The notes under the pieces are model-generated. The model was not told the origin of the DNA. It saw only the letters and a list, made by a program, of their open reading frames with translations, and searched no databases. Shown in pieces: positions 1-5,637 of a stretch of DNA of 5,637 bases. The position numbers and the translations under genes were made by a program. The stretch is from Armatimonadota bacterium (lineage in GTDB: Bacteria; Sysuimicrobiota; Sysuimicrobiia; Sysuimicrobiales; JACQTN01), in the NCBI GenBank assembly GCA_016210785.1, contig JACQTN010000559.1, positions 1 to 5,637 on the forward strand, read 5' to 3'. Position 1 is the stretch's first letter. The number at the start of each line of letters is the position of its first letter.

Positions 1-102
1 GTCGTTCTGGATATCGATGACCAGCAGTGCGGTGTGACGCGGCTGCACGATCTCCTCCAGGGTCGTGTAGACGGTCTTGCCGAGAATCGCTTCCATGTCC
101 AT
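1..102 (-). CDS. Isochorismatase-family cysteine hydrolase, N-terminal fragment
   Basis: This is the first 34 codons of a gene that runs off the left edge. The translation ends in LLVIDIQND, the first-strand motif of isochorismatase-like hydrolases (the family of nicotinamidase, N-carbamoylsarcosine amidase and isochorismatase). By family knowledge the first Asp of that motif (residue 30 here) belongs to the Asp-Lys-Cys catalytic triad; the Lys and Cys lie outside the window. About 25 residues precede the motif, a short N-terminal extension seen in many cysteine hydrolases of this family. The start is ambiguous: ATG at 102 follows a G7 run with no spacer and a GGAG 11 nt upstream, while ATG at 96 (Met3) lies 6 nt after the G7 run. 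The gene begins 20 nt after the DppC stop, so it is probably the next operon member. It likely cleaves an amide- or carbamoyl-type bond in the cytoplasm; the substrate is unknown. Confidence 0.87.
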   Translation of the reverse strand, partial: MDMEAILGKTVYTTLEEIVQPRHTALLVIDIQND

Positions 103-117
103 CCCCCCCGACACTCC
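103..117 (-). promoter_or_regulatory. Unusual ribosome-binding region with a G7 run
   Basis: On the minus strand a GGAG (117..114) is followed by TGTC and seven consecutive G (109..103) directly against ATG 102. The GGAG is 11 nt from ATG 102. The G run could itself pair with the anti-Shine-Dalgarno (one G-U wobble) and would then be well placed for ATG 96 rather than ATG 102. Which ATG is used is not settled by the sequence. Confidence 0.4.
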
Positions 118-122
118 ACGGC

Positions 123-1004
123 TCACTCGCGCAGGCGCGGATCGAGCGCGTCCCGCAGGATATCTCCCAGGAAGTTGACCGACAGCACGGTGAGGAAGAT
201 GGCGAGGCCCGGAAAGATCACGACATGGGGTGCCTCGCGAAAGTACTCGCGCCCGGTGCTGATCATGGTCCCCCACTCCGGCGTGGGCGGTGCCACTCCC
301 AGACCCAGGAAGCTCAACGACGCGCCGACGAGGATCGCCGTGGCCACGCGCAGGGTGCTGTAGACCACGATCGGGGCCAGGCTGTTCCGCAGCACGTGGT
401 GCCATAGGACGCGCAGGTGCCCGGCGCCGAGCGCCCGGGCCGCCTCGACAAACTCCTGGGCCCGGAGCTGGATCGCCGACGATCGGGCAATGCGGGCGAA
501 GACGGGGACGGAGAACAGACCGACGGCCATCATGACGTTGGCGAGACCCGATCCCACGACGCTGACGATGAGAATCGCCAGGAGCACCCCCGGAAACGCC
601 ATGAGGACGTCCACGGTCCAGGTCAGGACCATGTCCGCGCGCCCCCCGAAGTACCCACCAACCGTGCCGGCGGCCGCACCGACTCCGACGCCCAGGGCCA
701 CCGAGACGAGGCCGATCGCGACAGAGTAGCGGGCCCCGTAGACGACCCGGCTGAGCACGTCGCGCCCCAGTTCGTCCGTGCCCAGCGGCGCGTCCCGGCT
801 GGGCGGCTCGAGCAGCATGTCCGGTCGCTGCCGGAGGGGATCGCTTCCCACCAGGTAGGGAGCGAGCGCCGCGCACATCACAACCAGGCTCACTACCGCG
901 AGCGAGCCCGGGCCCAGGCGGTGCTGCCGCACCCTCCGCCAGATCACGGCCCAGGGCGACCGCGCCGCCGGTCTCGCGCCGCGCCCCTGCGCGTGCTCAA
1001 TCAT
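123..1004 (-). CDS. DppC/OppC-type ABC transporter permease
   Basis: This is an inner-membrane subunit of a peptide/nickel-class (Dpp/Opp/Nik) ABC importer, 293 aa, a normal length for the DppC family. Residues about 15-60 hold a basic cytoplasmic N-terminus and a first membrane segment (about 33-52), matching the OppC N-terminal domain. Residues 75-94 carry the characteristic GTDELGRDVLSR stretch. Further hydrophobic segments lie near 96-117, 127-150, 155-172, 210-235 and 262-281. The cytoplasmic EAA loop that contacts the ATPase is clear at about 185-214 (FVEAARALGA, then HHVLRNSLAP). PTPEWGTMIS at 240-249 is also typical. ATG at 1004 overlaps the end of the DppB gene by 8 bp (ATGATTGA) without a strong Shine-Dalgarno, which suggests translational coupling. 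It should form a heterodimeric channel with the DppB-type protein. The transported compound cannot be inferred from this subunit. Confidence 0.95.
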   Translation of the reverse strand: MIEHAQGRGARPAARSPWAVIWRRVRQHRLGPGSLAVVSLVVMCAALAPYLVGSDPLRQRPDMLLEPPSRDAPLGTDELGRDVLSRVVYGARYSVAIGLVSVALGVGVGAAAGTVGGYFGGRADMVLTWTVDVLMAFPGVLLAILIVSVVGSGLANVMMAVGLFSVPVFARIARSSAIQLRAQEFVEAARALGAGHLRVLWHHVLRNSLAPIVVYSTLRVATAILVGASLSFLGLGVAPPTPEWGTMISTGREYFREAPHVVIFPGLAIFLTVLSVNFLGDILRDALDPRLRE

Positions 1005-1953
1005 ACCGGATGCGCGGATCGAGGGCCGCGTACAGGAGATCGACCGCCAGATTGACGACGGCGAACGTCACGGCGATTGCCAGGACCGAGGACTGGACCA
1101 CAAAGACGTCACGCCGGGCGATGGCCCCCACCATGTAGCGGCCGATGCCGGGCCAGGCGAAGACCGTCTCGACCACCACCGCCCCACTGAGCAGATACCC
1201 GAACTGGAGCCCCAAGACGGTCACAACCGGGACCAGCGCATTGCGCAGGGCATGGCGCATCACCACCCTGCGCTCGGGGACCCCCTTTGCCCGCGCCGTC
1301 CGCACGTAATCGAGTCCCAGTACCTCCAGCAGACTCGATCGAACCAGGCGCGCCAGGATACCCGCGCCGCCCGCGCCCAGCGCGATCGCTGGCATGACCA
1401 GGGTGCGAAGTCCGTCGAGCGTCCATGCCGGCCCTCCCCGCCCGGAAGGGGGGAGCCAGCCCAGGTGAAAGGCGAAGATGAGCATCAGCAGGAAGCCAGT
1501 CCAGAAGCTGGGGAGGGAGACTCCCGCCACGGCCACGCTCATCGCGGTGCTGTCGAGCAGGGAATAGGGCCGTAGGGCGGAAAGCATGCCGACCGGAAAC
1601 GCCAGGCCCACCGCCACGGCCATCGCGGCCACCGCCAGTTCGATCGTCGCCGGGTATCGCGCCCGCAGCTCGTGGGCTACCGGCCGGTTGGTGCGCATGG
1701 ACCGTCCGAGGTCCAGACGCGCGACCCGGCCCAGAAACTTCACAAACTGCACCGGGAGGGGGCGGTCCAGGCCGTACTGCGCCCGGAGACGCTCGACGAA
1801 TTCGCGCGGGGTCAGGCCGCCCGCCGCCTCGGTGGGGACCAGGAGGCTGATGGGATCCCCGGGCGCGAGGTGCAGGCTGAGAAACACCACGGCCAGCACT
1901 CCCACCAGGGTGAGGGCCAGGACCGCGATCCTCCGGATCACGTAGCGCAGCAC
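997..1953 (-). CDS. DppB/OppB-type ABC transporter permease
   Basis: This is the other membrane subunit of the Dpp/Opp/Nik-class importer, 318 aa, close to the usual family length. The start is GTG at 1953, supported because it gives the family-typical opening MLRYVIRRI; the upstream Shine-Dalgarno is weak (AGGG about 13 nt away, then GGCGGGCGG). A first membrane helix spans about 9-29, followed by APGDP (30-34), a DppB hallmark. An extracytoplasmic region follows with YGLDRPLPVQ at 60-69 and LDLGRSMRTN at 80-89. Further helices lie near 103-125, 137-163, 185-203, 245-265 and 287-310. The EAA loop at about 215-242 contains DYVRTARAKG and HALRNALVPV. ETVFAWPGIG at 262-271 is also strongly conserved. 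The gene starts 34 nt after the binding-protein stop and overlaps dppC-like by 8 bp, so the three transporter genes are co-transcribed. Confidence 0.95.
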   Translation of the reverse strand: MLRYVIRRIAVLALTLVGVLAVVFLSLHLAPGDPISLLVPTEAAGGLTPREFVERLRAQYGLDRPLPVQFVKFLGRVARLDLGRSMRTNRPVAHELRARYPATIELAVAAMAVAVGLAFPVGMLSALRPYSLLDSTAMSVAVAGVSLPSFWTGFLLMLIFAFHLGWLPPSGRGGPAWTLDGLRTLVMPAIALGAGGAGILARLVRSSLLEVLGLDYVRTARAKGVPERRVVMRHALRNALVPVVTVLGLQFGYLLSGAVVVETVFAWPGIGRYMVGAIARRDVFVVQSSVLAIAVTFAVVNLAVDLLYAALDPRIRYD

Positions 1954-1987
1954 GTCCGCCCGCCAGCCCTGCCGCGCGGCGCCTCGC

Positions 1988-3538
1988 CTACCGCTCCACC
2001 CAGGCCTTGTGCAACCACAAGCGCAGACTCGGTGGGGTCACCACCCCCTTAACGTGAGGGCGCAGGGCAAAGAGGAACTTCGGGTGTGTGATCCAGATGA
2101 CCAGGGCCTCGTCGGCGATCCGCCGCTGGACCTGGTCATAGATGCGCTTGCGAGCGGCCGGGTCGATGGTGGCGACGCCCTCGTTCAGGAGGGCCTCGAT
2201 CTCCGGATGCGGCTGCTGCATGGTGAACCAGTGCTCTTTCGAGTCAAAGTAGTTGAAGTAGGCGCTGGGTTCGGCGTGTCCCACGAAGCGCACCCAGTAG
2301 CCCAGGTCGAACTTGCCGGTGCGCACCGCGTCCCAGTATGTGGCGGCCTCGGTCATGTCGAGCCGCGTCTCGATCCCCACGCGCCGGAGCTGGCCCTGGA
2401 TGAGCTGTGCCAGCAGCACCTGATGGGAGGGGGTCGGCATGTGGAGCCGCAGGCGCGTGCCGCCCTTCTCCCGGATGCTCTCGGCCCCCGGTTTCCACCC
2501 CGCCTCCTGCAGGAGCTGGGCTGCGCGCTCGGGGTCAAAGTCGTACCCTTTGACCGCGGTGTTGATGGCCCACCCGTTGGGCGGGTACCCGGTGATGGAC
2601 TTGATCGCGTAGCCGCGGTAGACGACGCGAGTGAGCGTGTCCCGATCGATGGCATGGTTGATCGCCTTGCGAACGCGGACATCGTCCAGGGGCGGCCTCT
2701 TGAGATTGAACACGTAGTAGTCGGCCTGGAATCCGCCGGTCACCAGCACCTGGATTCTCCGCGCTTCCAGCGTCTTCGCGTCCTTGTGAGGGACGTCGGT
2801 GATCACGTCCACGCCGCCGGACTCCAGCTCCACCAGGCGCGTGGCCTGCTCGGGAACCGGGCGGAAGACCACCCGATCCAGCGGGGGGCGACCGCCCCAG
2901 TAGTCCTCGTTGCGCACCAGGACGAGGCGGTCATCGGGCGCGTACGACTGGATCTTGAACGGCCCGGTGCCCGCCGGATGGGTCCCGTAGTCCTTGCCGT
3001 GGCGCCGCAGGGCCGCCGGCGACACGATGTAGGCGGGTGAGCGGAGGGCCTCCAGAAACAGGATGTCCTTGCGCCTGAGGCGGATCGCCACCGTGTGGTC
3101 GTCGACGACCTGGACGCTCTGCATGGCCCCCAGGCGGCCGGCGTACCGCGCCTTGGTGGCCGGGTCGACGACCCGCTCCAGATTCACCTTCACAGCCTCC
3201 GCGGTGAACGGCGTGCCGTCGTGGAACTTCACGTTCTTCCGCAGGCGAAAGGTGTACGTCACGCCATCGTTGGAGATGTTCCAGGACTCTGCCAGGACGC
3301 CGATGTACCGCCCCTGCGGGTCGAGATCCAGCAGCTGCTCGTAGATCTGACTCACCATCATGTGCGTGTGGGCCGTGCCGTGGTGGTGGGCGTCCAGTGA
3401 TTCCACATCGACCAGGGAGCCCACGGTCAACGTCCCGCCCGCGCGCGGGGCCCCGGGGCCGCCCACCGCGGGCACCGACGCGACCAGGAGCGCCACGACC
3501 ACCCAGAACAGCGAGCGCGCCGTCGGCCTGCTGCGCAT
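1988..3538 (-). CDS. Family-5 extracytoplasmic solute-binding protein
   Basis: This is the substrate-capturing component of the adjacent Dpp/Opp/Nik-type importer, 516 aa, normal for SBP_bac_5. A signal peptide is clear: basic RSRPTAR, then a hydrophobic core at about 9-25, with the mature protein probably beginning near GGTLTVGS (34). There is no lipobox and I see no cysteine in the protein, so it is likely soluble in the periplasm. The family signature lies at about 83-111 (AESW, then YTFRLRKNVKFHDGTPF). Other typical motifs are GTGPFKI (190-196), RNEDYWGG (209-216), FNLKRPPLDD (277-286), VRKAINHAID (288-297) and FDPERAAQLLQEAGW (334-348). The start at ATG 3538 is preferred over an in-frame TTG at 3556, because the TTG would put the Shine-Dalgarno AAAGGAGG inside the coding region. 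A histidine-rich stretch (HHHGTAHTH, 51-59) is notable. The ligand could be a peptide, an opine, a metal chelate or another small organic molecule; the fold does not say which. Confidence 0.95.
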   Translation of the reverse strand: MRSRPTARSLFWVVVALLVASVPAVGGPGAPRAGGTLTVGSLVDVESLDAHHHGTAHTHMMVSQIYEQLLDLDPQGRYIGVLAESWNISNDGVTYTFRLRKNVKFHDGTPFTAEAVKVNLERVVDPATKARYAGRLGAMQSVQVVDDHTVAIRLRRKDILFLEALRSPAYIVSPAALRRHGKDYGTHPAGTGPFKIQSYAPDDRLVLVRNEDYWGGRPPLDRVVFRPVPEQATRLVELESGGVDVITDVPHKDAKTLEARRIQVLVTGGFQADYYVFNLKRPPLDDVRVRKAINHAIDRDTLTRVVYRGYAIKSITGYPPNGWAINTAVKGYDFDPERAAQLLQEAGWKPGAESIREKGGTRLRLHMPTPSHQVLLAQLIQGQLRRVGIETRLDMTEAATYWDAVRTGKFDLGYWVRFVGHAEPSAYFNYFDSKEHWFTMQQPHPEIEALLNEGVATIDPAARKRIYDQVQRRIADEALVIWITHPKFLFALRPHVKGVVTPPSLRLWLHKAWVER

Positions 3539-3545
3539 ATCCGTT

Positions 3546-3553
3546 CCTCCTTT
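3546..3553 (-). promoter_or_regulatory. Strong Shine-Dalgarno of the solute-binding protein
   Basis: AAAGGAGG on the minus strand (3553..3546) sits 7 nt before ATG 3538. It is the strongest ribosome-binding site of any gene start in the window and fixes the start of the binding protein at 3538, not at the in-frame TTG further upstream. High translation of the binding protein relative to its membrane partners is common for ABC importers. Confidence 0.85.
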
Positions 3554-3560
3554 CAAATCT

Positions 3561-3579
3561 GCCGGCCTCGGCGGCCGGC
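3561..3579 (-). other. GC-rich intergenic hairpin before the solute-binding gene
   Basis: On the minus strand GCCGGCC, the 5-nt loop GCCGA and GGCCGGC form a perfect 7-bp all-GC stem. A smaller imperfect palindrome (CACCGCCGGTG, 3595..3585) lies just upstream. No U tract follows (the next bases are AGATTTG), so it is not a standard intrinsic terminator. It ends 7 nt before the Shine-Dalgarno. It could act as an mRNA-stabilising or processing element, a partial attenuator between enzyme and transporter genes, or be a chance product of high GC. Confidence 0.45.
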
Positions 3580-3599
3580 GTGCTCACCGGCGGTGTCGC

Positions 3600-4460
3600 C
3601 TACAGGATTGGCGCCAGCGCTTCTTCCGCGTTACGCGAGACAATCCGCTCCAGCGCAGCCTCCGGAATCGTCGGGAGCCCGGCGGCCCGCGGGATCGCGT
3701 TCGCCTTGAAGAGGTGTTCGATCTGGGCCGCGGGGGTGATGACCGGGAAGTCCGTGGCCAGCACGAGCTTGTCCATGACGCCCCACTCGTAGAAGGTCAG
3801 CAGCGCCTGGTACCAGGTCCAGGGACGGTGGAAGTTGCTGGAGATATCCGCGTAGGCGCGGGGGTGCTTCCGCACCAGCGCCGCGCACTCGGCGTACCAC
3901 GGCGCGCCCATATGCGCCAGGATGAGCGTCAGCCGAGGAAAATCTCGCAGGGCCCGGTCGAACCGATAAGGCTGGGCATCGGTGAGATTGGCGAACTGGT
4001 AGTACGTGGTGGCCTGGTGGACGAGGATCGGTACGTCCTGAGCCTGAGCCATCTCGTAGATCGGGTAGAGCCGGTCGCGGTCGGTCGGATCGTAGTGCTG
4101 GTAGACCGGCGACATCTTCAGTCCCCGGAGTCCCAGGCGCGTGATGGCCCGCTCCGCCTCGGCGACCGCGCCGTGGACCGTCGGGTCGACCGAGGCGAAG
4201 CCGATGAACTTGTCGGGGTGCCGCGCCACGTAGTCGGCGACCTCGTCATTGAGTGCGGTGGCATCGCCTCTGGCGATCGCGAACACCACCATCCGGTCCA
4301 CCTCGCTGGCCGCCCGCAGGTGGTGCTCCAGGAACTCCTCCCGGGGAAGCTCGATAAGATCATAGAAGGTACGCACCCACCCCGCGACCTGAGGCGGCCT
4401 CGGCGGGTGCCATGACCCGGGCACCCAGTTGCCGACGTGCGAGTGGACGTCGATGATCAT
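3600..4460 (-). CDS. Amidohydrolase-2 family metal-dependent hydrolase or decarboxylase
   Basis: This is a cytoplasmic TIM-barrel enzyme of 286 aa (no signal peptide), a usual length for the amidohydrolase-related family PF04909. That family includes ACMS decarboxylase, gamma-resorcylate decarboxylase and pyrone-dicarboxylate lactonase, so either hydrolysis or decarboxylation is possible. The metal-site pattern is intact: HSH at residues 6-8 right after the start (MIIDVHSH), LVHQ with His148, LAHMG with His183, and the strand-8 Asp237 in LATDFP. GLRGLKMSPVYQ at 110-121 corresponds to the conserved strand that usually reads GxKLHP. The start is ATG 4460, which overlaps the upstream DUF4387 stop as ATGA and gives the family-typical N-terminus. 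It lies between the AtuA/DUF4387 genes and a dedicated importer, so it probably acts on the imported compound or on a product of AtuA/DUF4387. The exact substrate is unknown. Confidence 0.92.
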   Translation of the reverse strand: MIIDVHSHVGNWVPGSWHPPRPPQVAGWVRTFYDLIELPREEFLEHHLRAASEVDRMVVFAIARGDATALNDEVADYVARHPDKFIGFASVDPTVHGAVAEAERAITRLGLRGLKMSPVYQHYDPTDRDRLYPIYEMAQAQDVPILVHQATTYYQFANLTDAQPYRFDRALRDFPRLTLILAHMGAPWYAECAALVRKHPRAYADISSNFHRPWTWYQALLTFYEWGVMDKLVLATDFPVITPAAQIEHLFKANAIPRAAGLPTIPEAALERIVSRNAEEALAPIL

Positions 4461-4795
4461 CGCGGCGTCGCCTCTGGATCGGTGTCATCCCACGGGAGTT
4501 CCAGGTCCAGCAGCGGGGCATGCTGCTGGCATCCGAAGACGTCCGGGTCGCCCACGGCCCCGACCGGCACGGGACGCCGGATCGTCGCTTTCAGGGCGAG
4601 CCCGGGATCGAACCAGGTGAAGGCCAGGACCGGCGCATCATAGAGCCGGGCGAAGACCTCGGGGGTCAACGCGCCACTCATCTTGACCCGACGGTAGATC
4701 TGCGGCGTGGGGAAGAAGATGTCGAAAGTGAGTTTGAAAGCCTTGGCGTTCTTGCTGCGGACCACGGTCGCGATGTCTCGGATGCGCGTCGTCAC
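4457..4795 (-). CDS. DUF4387 family protein, probable AtuA partner
   Basis: This is a small cytoplasmic protein of 112 aa, the usual size for stand-alone DUF4387 proteins. I recognise the family by RDIATVVRSKNAKAF (6-20), the LTFDIFF strand (22-28), YRRVKMSGALTPE (34-46), WFDPGLALKATIRRP (61-75) and GDPDVFGCQQHAPLLDLELP (82-101). The start is GTG 4795, preceded by GGAGGAGG 8 nt upstream inside the end of the AtuA-like gene; only 3 nt separate the two genes. The amidohydrolase start overlaps its stop by 4 bp. From family knowledge DUF4387 genes commonly sit right after AtuA/DUF1446 genes. AtuA proteins of terpene catabolism carry an extra C-terminal ferredoxin-fold domain, and I infer that DUF4387 may be its separately encoded counterpart. 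No catalytic function is established; the conserved RSKNA and QQHAPLLD motifs are the places to look for one. The tail after residue 101 is acidic and looks unstructured. Confidence 0.9.
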   Translation of the reverse strand: MTTRIRDIATVVRSKNAKAFKLTFDIFFPTPQIYRRVKMSGALTPEVFARLYDAPVLAFTWFDPGLALKATIRRPVPVGAVGDPDVFGCQQHAPLLDLELPWDDTDPEATPR

Positions 4796-4798
4796 GGC

Positions 4799-5637
4799 TC
4801 AGACCTCCTCCACGGACAGCGGGAAACACTCGCACGGGTCGTCGATCCGCATGACGTGATCCACGGAGTACTCGTACACCGCGCCGTGAACCGGCAGGAG
4901 GACTTCCACGGACCCGAGGAGGGCCAGGTTTCCCGCGGTCGCCTTGATCCCGGGATAGGGGTGGTGCAGCAGGAGGTGCTGGGCAAAGTCACAGATCTCG
5001 GCGGCCTGTTCCGCGGCGTCCGCCACCACCTGGGTGACCAGTCCGATCTCGTGGGGGCGGGCGTTCCGCAGCGGCTCGAGCCGGCCCATCACGCCGTCGC
5101 GGCCGAAACAGTGGAAGACGACCGTGTGGCGTGCCCGCGGATACTCGGCCTGCACCGCTGCCCGCACCTGCGCCAGCACCTCGTCCAGCTGCTCGATCAT
5201 GATGGGGTCGCGCACGCCGGCCACCGACATCGCCCGGAATCCCACGCGCGCGGCGCCTTCCAGCTTGACCGTATAGGGGGCCGGGATCCAGCGGGCCCCG
5301 GTCGCCCGCACGCGGCGCGGGCCCTCCTGGGTGAGAACGAGCTCGCGCAGATCGAGGGCGCCCCCCGGTTCGGGCTGATAATACGGGTCCTCTCGCTCGT
5401 ACATCGAATGCCCCGCCACGGATGTGACGGTGCATGCCCGGTCCGGGCTGCCGGGTTCGAAGACGACGGACTCGGCGGTGATGCGCGCGGTCATCGTGTC
5501 GGTGAGAGTGATCGGAAACGCGGCCAGGCATCCGCATTCCAGGATCTTGCCCGCATACCAGGCCAGTCCCGGATCGAGGCCTTCCCGGATCGGGATGGCG
5601 GCGAAGATCGCCGCGTCCGTGCAGCGGCCGGTCACGA
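4799..5637 (-). CDS. AtuA/DUF1446 family protein, 3' part
   Basis: The gene enters from the right edge, so only about the last 278 residues are visible; roughly the first 170 of a typical 450-aa member would be outside. The first GTG here (5635) is an internal Val in TGRCTDAAI, a family motif, not a start. Typical blocks follow (fragment numbering): AGKILECG (28-35), FPITLTD (40-46), a strand-rich middle with ALDLRELVL and RVRATGAR (93-115), YTVKLEG then GFRAMSVAG (121-140), FGRDGVMGRLEP (177-188), HEIGLVTQVVAD (195-206), LLLHHPYPGIKATAGNLALL (221-240), and the end VYEYSVDHVMRIDDPCECFPL (253-273). AtuA was named from an acyclic-terpene utilisation cluster, but its reaction is unknown and nothing here points to terpenes. 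The block after TAGNLA departs from the usual PFSPSDI-like sequence (from memory). CEC at 268-270 is a second oddity. It is the first visible operon gene, 3 nt upstream of DUF4387. Confidence 0.9.
   Translation of the reverse strand, partial: VTGRCTDAAIFAAIPIREGLDPGLAWYAGKILECGCLAAFPITLTDTMTARITAESVVFEPGSPDRACTVTSVAGHSMYEREDPYYQPEPGGALDLRELVLTQEGPRRVRATGARWIPAPYTVKLEGAARVGFRAMSVAGVRDPIMIEQLDEVLAQVRAAVQAEYPRARHTVVFHCFGRDGVMGRLEPLRNARPHEIGLVTQVVADAAEQAAEICDFAQHLLLHHPYPGIKATAGNLALLGSVEVLLPVHGAVYEYSVDHVMRIDDPCECFPLSVEEV
4804..4811 (-). promoter_or_regulatory. Shine-Dalgarno of the DUF4387 gene inside the AtuA-like gene
   Basis: GGAGGAGG on the minus strand (4811..4804) encodes part of the C-terminal VEEV of the AtuA-like protein and lies 8 nt before GTG 4795. 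It supports the GTG as the true start and indicates that ribosomes can initiate DUF4387 efficiently at the AtuA stop, consistent with matched synthesis of two partner proteins. Confidence 0.75.

Noticed and set aside
417..1055. 212-codon open frame on the plus strand opposite the DppC-type gene
   Set aside because: It is antisense to a clear permease gene. Composition is heavily biased to Arg, Asp, His and Pro, and there is no family resemblance.
1971..1980. Ten-base perfect palindrome GCCGCGCGGC between the binding-protein and DppB-type genes
   Set aside because: It cannot form a useful hairpin (at most 3 bp with a 4-nt loop), has no T tract, and such palindromes are frequent by chance at this GC content.
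2009..3040. 343-codon open frame on the plus strand opposite the binding-protein gene
   Set aside because: It lies wholly antisense to a well-supported gene with signal peptide and family motifs. Its translation is rich in Gly, Val, Arg and Asp with no recognisable domain, as expected of a shadow frame in GC-rich DNA.
3561..3579. Intrinsic terminator at the hairpin after the amidohydrolase
   Set aside because: The stem is strong, but the following bases on the minus strand are AGATTTGAAAGG with no U tract, and the hairpin sits directly before the ribosome-binding site of a same-strand gene.
3360..4415. 351-codon open frame on the plus strand opposite the amidohydrolase gene
   Set aside because: It spans the amidohydrolase, the intergenic gap and the 5' end of the binding-protein gene on the other strand. 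The translation is Arg-rich and of low complexity with no domain, so it is a codon-bias shadow.
4799..5635. Complete 278-aa gene starting at GTG 5635
   Set aside because: The frame stays open to the window edge and the first residues (TGRCTDAAI) match an internal AtuA-family motif, so this is a truncated view of a longer protein.

Overview
The window is GC-rich bacterial DNA (roughly two-thirds GC by eye), fully packed with genes on the minus strand. No stretch over 300 bases lacks a gene; the longest gap is 61 nt. I see no RNA genes, mobile elements, CRISPR arrays or attachment sites. The substrate-binding protein has a signal peptide but no lipobox cysteine, as expected for a soluble periplasmic protein in a diderm host. 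I cannot place the organism further. Pseudomonadota, Rokubacteria-like or other uncultured high-GC lineages would all fit, and this is inference only.

In transcription order (right to left) the window holds: (1) the C-terminal 278 residues or so of an AtuA/DUF1446-family protein, cut by the right edge; (2) a 112-aa DUF4387 protein; (3) a 286-aa amidohydrolase-2 family metal hydrolase or decarboxylase; (4) a 516-aa family-5 (Dpp/Opp/Nik-type) extracytoplasmic solute-binding protein; (5) a DppB-type permease; (6) a DppC-type permease; (7) the first 34 codons of an isochorismatase-family cysteine hydrolase, cut by the left edge. Junctions are tight: 3-nt gap, 4-bp ATGA overlap, 61-nt gap, 34-nt gap, 8-bp overlap, 20-nt gap. 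The set reads as one operon that continues past both edges.

The likely logic is uptake plus breakdown. A binding protein and two membrane subunits import a small molecule, and at least three enzyme-type proteins process it: AtuA with DUF4387 as a probable functional pair, the amidohydrolase, and the cysteine hydrolase. The substrate cannot be read from the sequence. The transporter ATPases are not in the window. The only substantial intergenic region (between the amidohydrolase and the binding protein) contains a strong GC hairpin just ahead of a near-perfect Shine-Dalgarno, a plausible point where the transporter genes are expressed differently from the upstream enzymes.

The candidate for something undescribed is the combination itself: a separately encoded AtuA/DUF4387 pair of unknown chemistry, wired to a dedicated ABC importer and two hydrolases. 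Each family is known; the pathway, to my knowledge, is not assigned.
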